Source of the DNA: JBFJVZ01 sp041623895
GTDB lineage: Bacteria; Planctomycetota; Planctomycetia; Pirellulales; Pirellulaceae
Direction of reading: 5' to 3'
DNA: 8,719 nucleotides
Assembly: GCA_041623895.1 (NCBI GenBank)
Contig: JBFJVZ010000344.1
Coordinates: 1 to 8,719 of the forward strand
Positions 6,786-8,719 of the stretch are shown in pieces. How positions within the stretch are numbered: position 1 is the first letter of the stretch; each line of letters begins with the position of its first letter. The notes beneath the pieces are model-generated. The model was not told the origin of the DNA and did no database searches. It saw nothing but the letters and a program-made list of their open reading frames with translations. Both the position numbers and the translations under genes were made by a program.

Positions 6786-8279
6786 TCACAGCGAGTTGAG
6801 AAATTTCTTGGCAACACTCAAGTGCCGTTTCCTTTTGCCGGCATCCATCTTCTTGGCCATGCTACACATCATCGCCCATCTTGGGTTCTTTCCCAGTTCA
6901 TCAACGTGATTCCAAATCCAACGCCAGTACAAGCCGTCCCAAATTTCGCACCAAGAATCCTGTTTGTAATGGCTCATCTTGCGAATGTACGAGGAACCTG
7001 AGAAGTAGGGCTTGGTTGTGATCATCCCGCCGTCGGCATGCTGACTCATCGCATAGACATTCGGGACCATCACCCAGTCATAACTGTCGATAAACATCTC
7101 CATGAACCAGCGATAAATCTCGTCGGGATCGACTTCGCACAGAAACATGAATCCGCCCAACACCATCAGGCGTTCGATGTGATGACAATAGCCGGTTTCC
7201 AGAATTCGCTGAATCGTATCGTCGATGGGAGCAATCCCGGTCGACCCATCATAAAAGCTGTCCGGCATTTGGCGGTGATGTTCCCAATGGTTCGTCGTCC
7301 GCATCGCCACGCCTAGGTCCTGGTAAGTCGCCCTCATGAACTCGCGCCAGCCGATGATCTGTCGCAGGAAACCCTCCAGCGAGTTCAGTGGAACATCTGT
7401 TTTGGCGGCACCTTTGAGGGTTGCTTTGACCACTTCGTTTGGCGTCAGCAGTCCCGTATTTAGCGCGGGCGTCAGCACGCTGTGCCAGAGCCAGGACTCG
7501 CCCTGGACGATCGCGTCTTCGTAATCGCCGAACTGCTGCAAACGATTTGATAAGAAATGTTTCAACCAACGTTTCGCGGCCGCGTGAGAAGTCGGATAGT
7601 ACAAGTTGTCCAGGCGACCCGGATTGTCGGGGAATTTTTTCTCCACGTATCGTGTGGCTTCCGAATCAAATGAATCCCGTTTCAATTCCAATAGCGGCGG
7701 GATCGACGAAAGCAGTTTTTTCGGCAGCTTCTTGCGGTTTTCCTCGTCAAAGCTCCAGCGTCCTCCCTGCGGTTCGTCTCCGTCCATCAAGATGTCCAAT
7801 CGTTGCCGCTGCCATTTATAAAAATCCGCCATGAACCAACGTTTTTTTCCGGCTCGGTACTCTTCATTTTCTTCGGGCGAATTAATAAATCCTGGGCTAG
7901 GCAAGAATTGGCATTCGACCCCCAGTTTGTCGGCGGCTGCTCGCAATCGCTTGTTCAGAATGAAATCGACCGGGTCGGCGACGATCAGCTTTTCTCCTTT
8001 TCGCTTCGACGTTTTTGTCGCCCGCCGTAATTGATCGATCAACGTCGGTTGATCCACGCTATAGTCGACGTATTTCGTGTTGTATCCTTTATCTTTCAGA
8101 CGATCCGCGAACCGCTTCATGGTGGCTCGATGTAGCCACAGTTTTTGTTTGTGAAATTGAGCTGGATAGCGGGCATCTCCGAAGAAAAGCGAATCCTCCA
8201 AGAACACAACCTGATCCGGATCCAGCTTCAAACCCGGATGTTTGGCAAACAATTGATGGGGGAAGATGAGTAGGATCAA
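6786..8279 (-). CDS. PhrB/FeS-BCP-type photolyase/cryptochrome with lost Fe-S cysteines
   Basis: A 497-residue protein of COG3046 (prokaryotic (6-4) photolyase/cryptochrome, FeS-BCP group, prototype Agrobacterium PhrB). The N-terminal part has the family opening ILLIFPHQLF and LKDKGYNTKYVDY; the middle has FYKWQRQRLDILMDG, GGRWSFDEENRKKLP and DYEDAIVQGESWLWHS; the FAD domain has FLRQIIGWREFMRATY, YCHHIERLMVLGGF (H366/H367, equivalents of PhrB H365/H366), WVMVPNVYAMSQHADGG and TTKPYFSGSSYI. The four cluster cysteines of PhrB (C350, C438, C441, C454) correspond to P351, K439, S442 and a shortened loop where only C444 could match with a gap. A four-cysteine [4Fe-4S] site is therefore absent. The start is TTG at 8279: no ATG lies between it and the in-frame stop just upstream, and ILLIFPHQLF is the expected N-terminus. 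The stop lies 14 bp from the convergent SDR gene. Expected role: light-dependent (6-4) photoproduct repair or blue-light sensing; which one cannot be told. Confidence 0.9.
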   Translation of the reverse strand: MILLIFPHQLFAKHPGLKLDPDQVVFLEDSLFFGDARYPAQFHKQKLWLHRATMKRFADRLKDKGYNTKYVDYSVDQPTLIDQLRRATKTSKRKGEKLIVADPVDFILNKRLRAAADKLGVECQFLPSPGFINSPEENEEYRAGKKRWFMADFYKWQRQRLDILMDGDEPQGGRWSFDEENRKKLPKKLLSSIPPLLELKRDSFDSEATRYVEKKFPDNPGRLDNLYYPTSHAAAKRWLKHFLSNRLQQFGDYEDAIVQGESWLWHSVLTPALNTGLLTPNEVVKATLKGAAKTDVPLNSLEGFLRQIIGWREFMRATYQDLGVAMRTTNHWEHHRQMPDSFYDGSTGIAPIDDTIQRILETGYCHHIERLMVLGGFMFLCEVDPDEIYRWFMEMFIDSYDWVMVPNVYAMSQHADGGMITTKPYFSGSSYIRKMSHYKQDSWCEIWDGLYWRWIWNHVDELGKNPRWAMMCSMAKKMDAGKRKRHLSVAKKFLNSL

Positions 8280-8418
8280 GCTTGCTTTCTCGATCGTTCG
8301 TGATGGGGTTCATTTGACACAGAACTATAGAGGTTATGTCCAGCAGGCCCAGCTGGACAGCGCCACGCGTGGTTTCAAAAGCCGCGAAGTATCGGTGCTG
8401 CTGGTAAACCGGAGTGTT

Positions 8419-8445
8419 AGCGAGGGAACTCCTTCATCCCTCGCT
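8419..8445. repeat. Stem-loop AGCGAGGGA/TCCCTCGCT
   Basis: AGCGAGGGA (8419-8427) pairs perfectly with TCCCTCGCT (8437-8445) around a 9-base loop. Partial pairing continues outwards, for example AAAC (8406-8409) with GTTT (8453-8456), with mismatched bases between. There is no T run on either side, so it is not a standard intrinsic terminator. The GTTAGCGAGGGA core resembles, from memory, a repeated sequence (the reverse of TCCCTCGCTAAC) found many times between genes in Rhodopirellula-type genomes. The stem is seen; the repeat family is inferred. Confidence 0.5.
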
Positions 8446-8641
8446 GCCGCGAGTTTGGGTTGCGCCCCTTGTATTGTCCGGACCAGGCAAACGCGACACT
8501 GATCAACAGCACGTTTACGCCGTTGCGGCACGTTTTGCGTCCTCAATCCGGCCTCCGAATCGAATAGTGCAACTTCAGAACTGACGCGCGGGTTACGAAA
8601 TCAACAGACGTGCTAGTGCGCTGTCAACTTTTGACTTGAGG

Positions 8642-8705
8642 GTAGCCGGATTCGCCAGAATTCGGTTCGTTCCAAGATACCCCGAAGTCTGGCGACATCG
8701 GCTAC
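8642..8705. repeat. Imperfect 24-bp inverted repeat at the right edge
   Basis: The left arm 8642-8665 (begins GTAGCCGGATTCGCC) and the right arm 8682-8705 (ends CTGGCGACATCGGCTAC) are reverse complements at 20 of 24 positions, separated by 16 bases. Mismatches lie at arm position 6 and at positions 15-17. The ends GTAGCCG/CGGCTAC and core CGCCAGA/TCTGGCG are exact. Such 'CCGAA-TCTGGCGA-CGGCTAC' units resemble dispersed intergenic repeats of Rhodopirellula; alternatively the arms could be the ends of a small non-autonomous element. No transposase is seen nearby. Confidence 0.6.
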
Positions 8706-8719
8706 GACCACCACCCTAA

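Larger units (their letters stand above)
8280..8719. other. Gene-less region with stem-loops upstream of the PhrB-like gene
   Basis: No open frame here encodes anything recognisable. The reverse-strand frame at 8334-8546 translates the stem-loop sequence and looks like a repeat artefact. The region should contain the promoter of the leftward PhrB-like gene, but no clear -35/-10 pair was found on the minus strand. Besides the two structures listed separately, GTCAA (8623-8627) pairs with TTGAC (8631-8635) across a 3-base loop. The whole stretch reads like repeat-rich planctomycete intergenic DNA. Confidence 0.6.

Noticed and set aside
8334..8546. 70-residue reverse-strand open frame with a translated stem-loop
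   Set aside because: It translates the AGCGAGGGA stem-loop; such ORFs are typical repeat artefacts and no domain or ribosome site supports it.
1..8719. CRISPR array, tRNA or rRNA genes
   Set aside because: No regularly spaced direct repeats, no cloverleaf pattern and no rRNA-like stretch were found by reading both strands.

Overview
The window (about 54-55% G+C by eye) looks like a chromosomal piece of a marine planctomycete of the Rhodopirellula/Pirellulaceae type. This is inferred from a secreted formylglycine-type sulfatase, the protein styles, loosely spaced genes with poor Shine-Dalgarno sites, and palindromic intergenic repeats of the kind common in those genomes. No taxonomic marker gene is present, so the assignment is an inference.

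Layout: 1-296 is non-coding, with a short hairpin-bearing sequence at the left edge that resembles the flank of a REP-type/IS200-like element. 297-1694 (+) is an exported sulfatase. 1695-1967 is an intergenic stretch with a cluster of small perfect palindromes. 1968-2807 (+) is a family 2 glycosyltransferase of the polyprenyl-phosphate sugar synthase type. 2814-3314 (-) is a LURP-one-related (LOR/YxjI) protein, tail to tail with the glycosyltransferase across 6 bp. 3315-3585 is a divergent intergenic region. 3586-6045 (+) is an 819-residue fusion of a class II-type CPD photolyase with a renalase-like FAD/NAD(P) oxidoreductase. 6067-6771 (+) is a short-chain dehydrogenase-like protein, 21 bp downstream and probably co-transcribed. 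6786-8279 (-) is a second, unrelated-class photolyase/cryptochrome (COG3046, PhrB/FeS-BCP family), tail to tail with the SDR across 14 bp. 8280-8719 contains no convincing gene but two stem-loop/inverted-repeat structures.

The right two thirds form a light/UV-damage cluster: two flavin photolyases of different classes, a flavin-dependent dihydronicotinamide oxidase module fused to one of them, and an atypical SDR. The most interesting points are: (i) the photolyase-renalase fusion in one reading frame, with the complete class II tryptophan triad (W366/W387/W394) and a complete renalase-type FAD fold; (ii) the PhrB-like protein, which keeps the HH(I/E)RLM flavin-pocket signature but has lost at least three of the four cysteines that ligate the [4Fe-4S] cluster in the family prototype; (iii) the SDR, whose catalytic Tyr position is Val. 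These are family assignments made by reading motifs; no database search was run.
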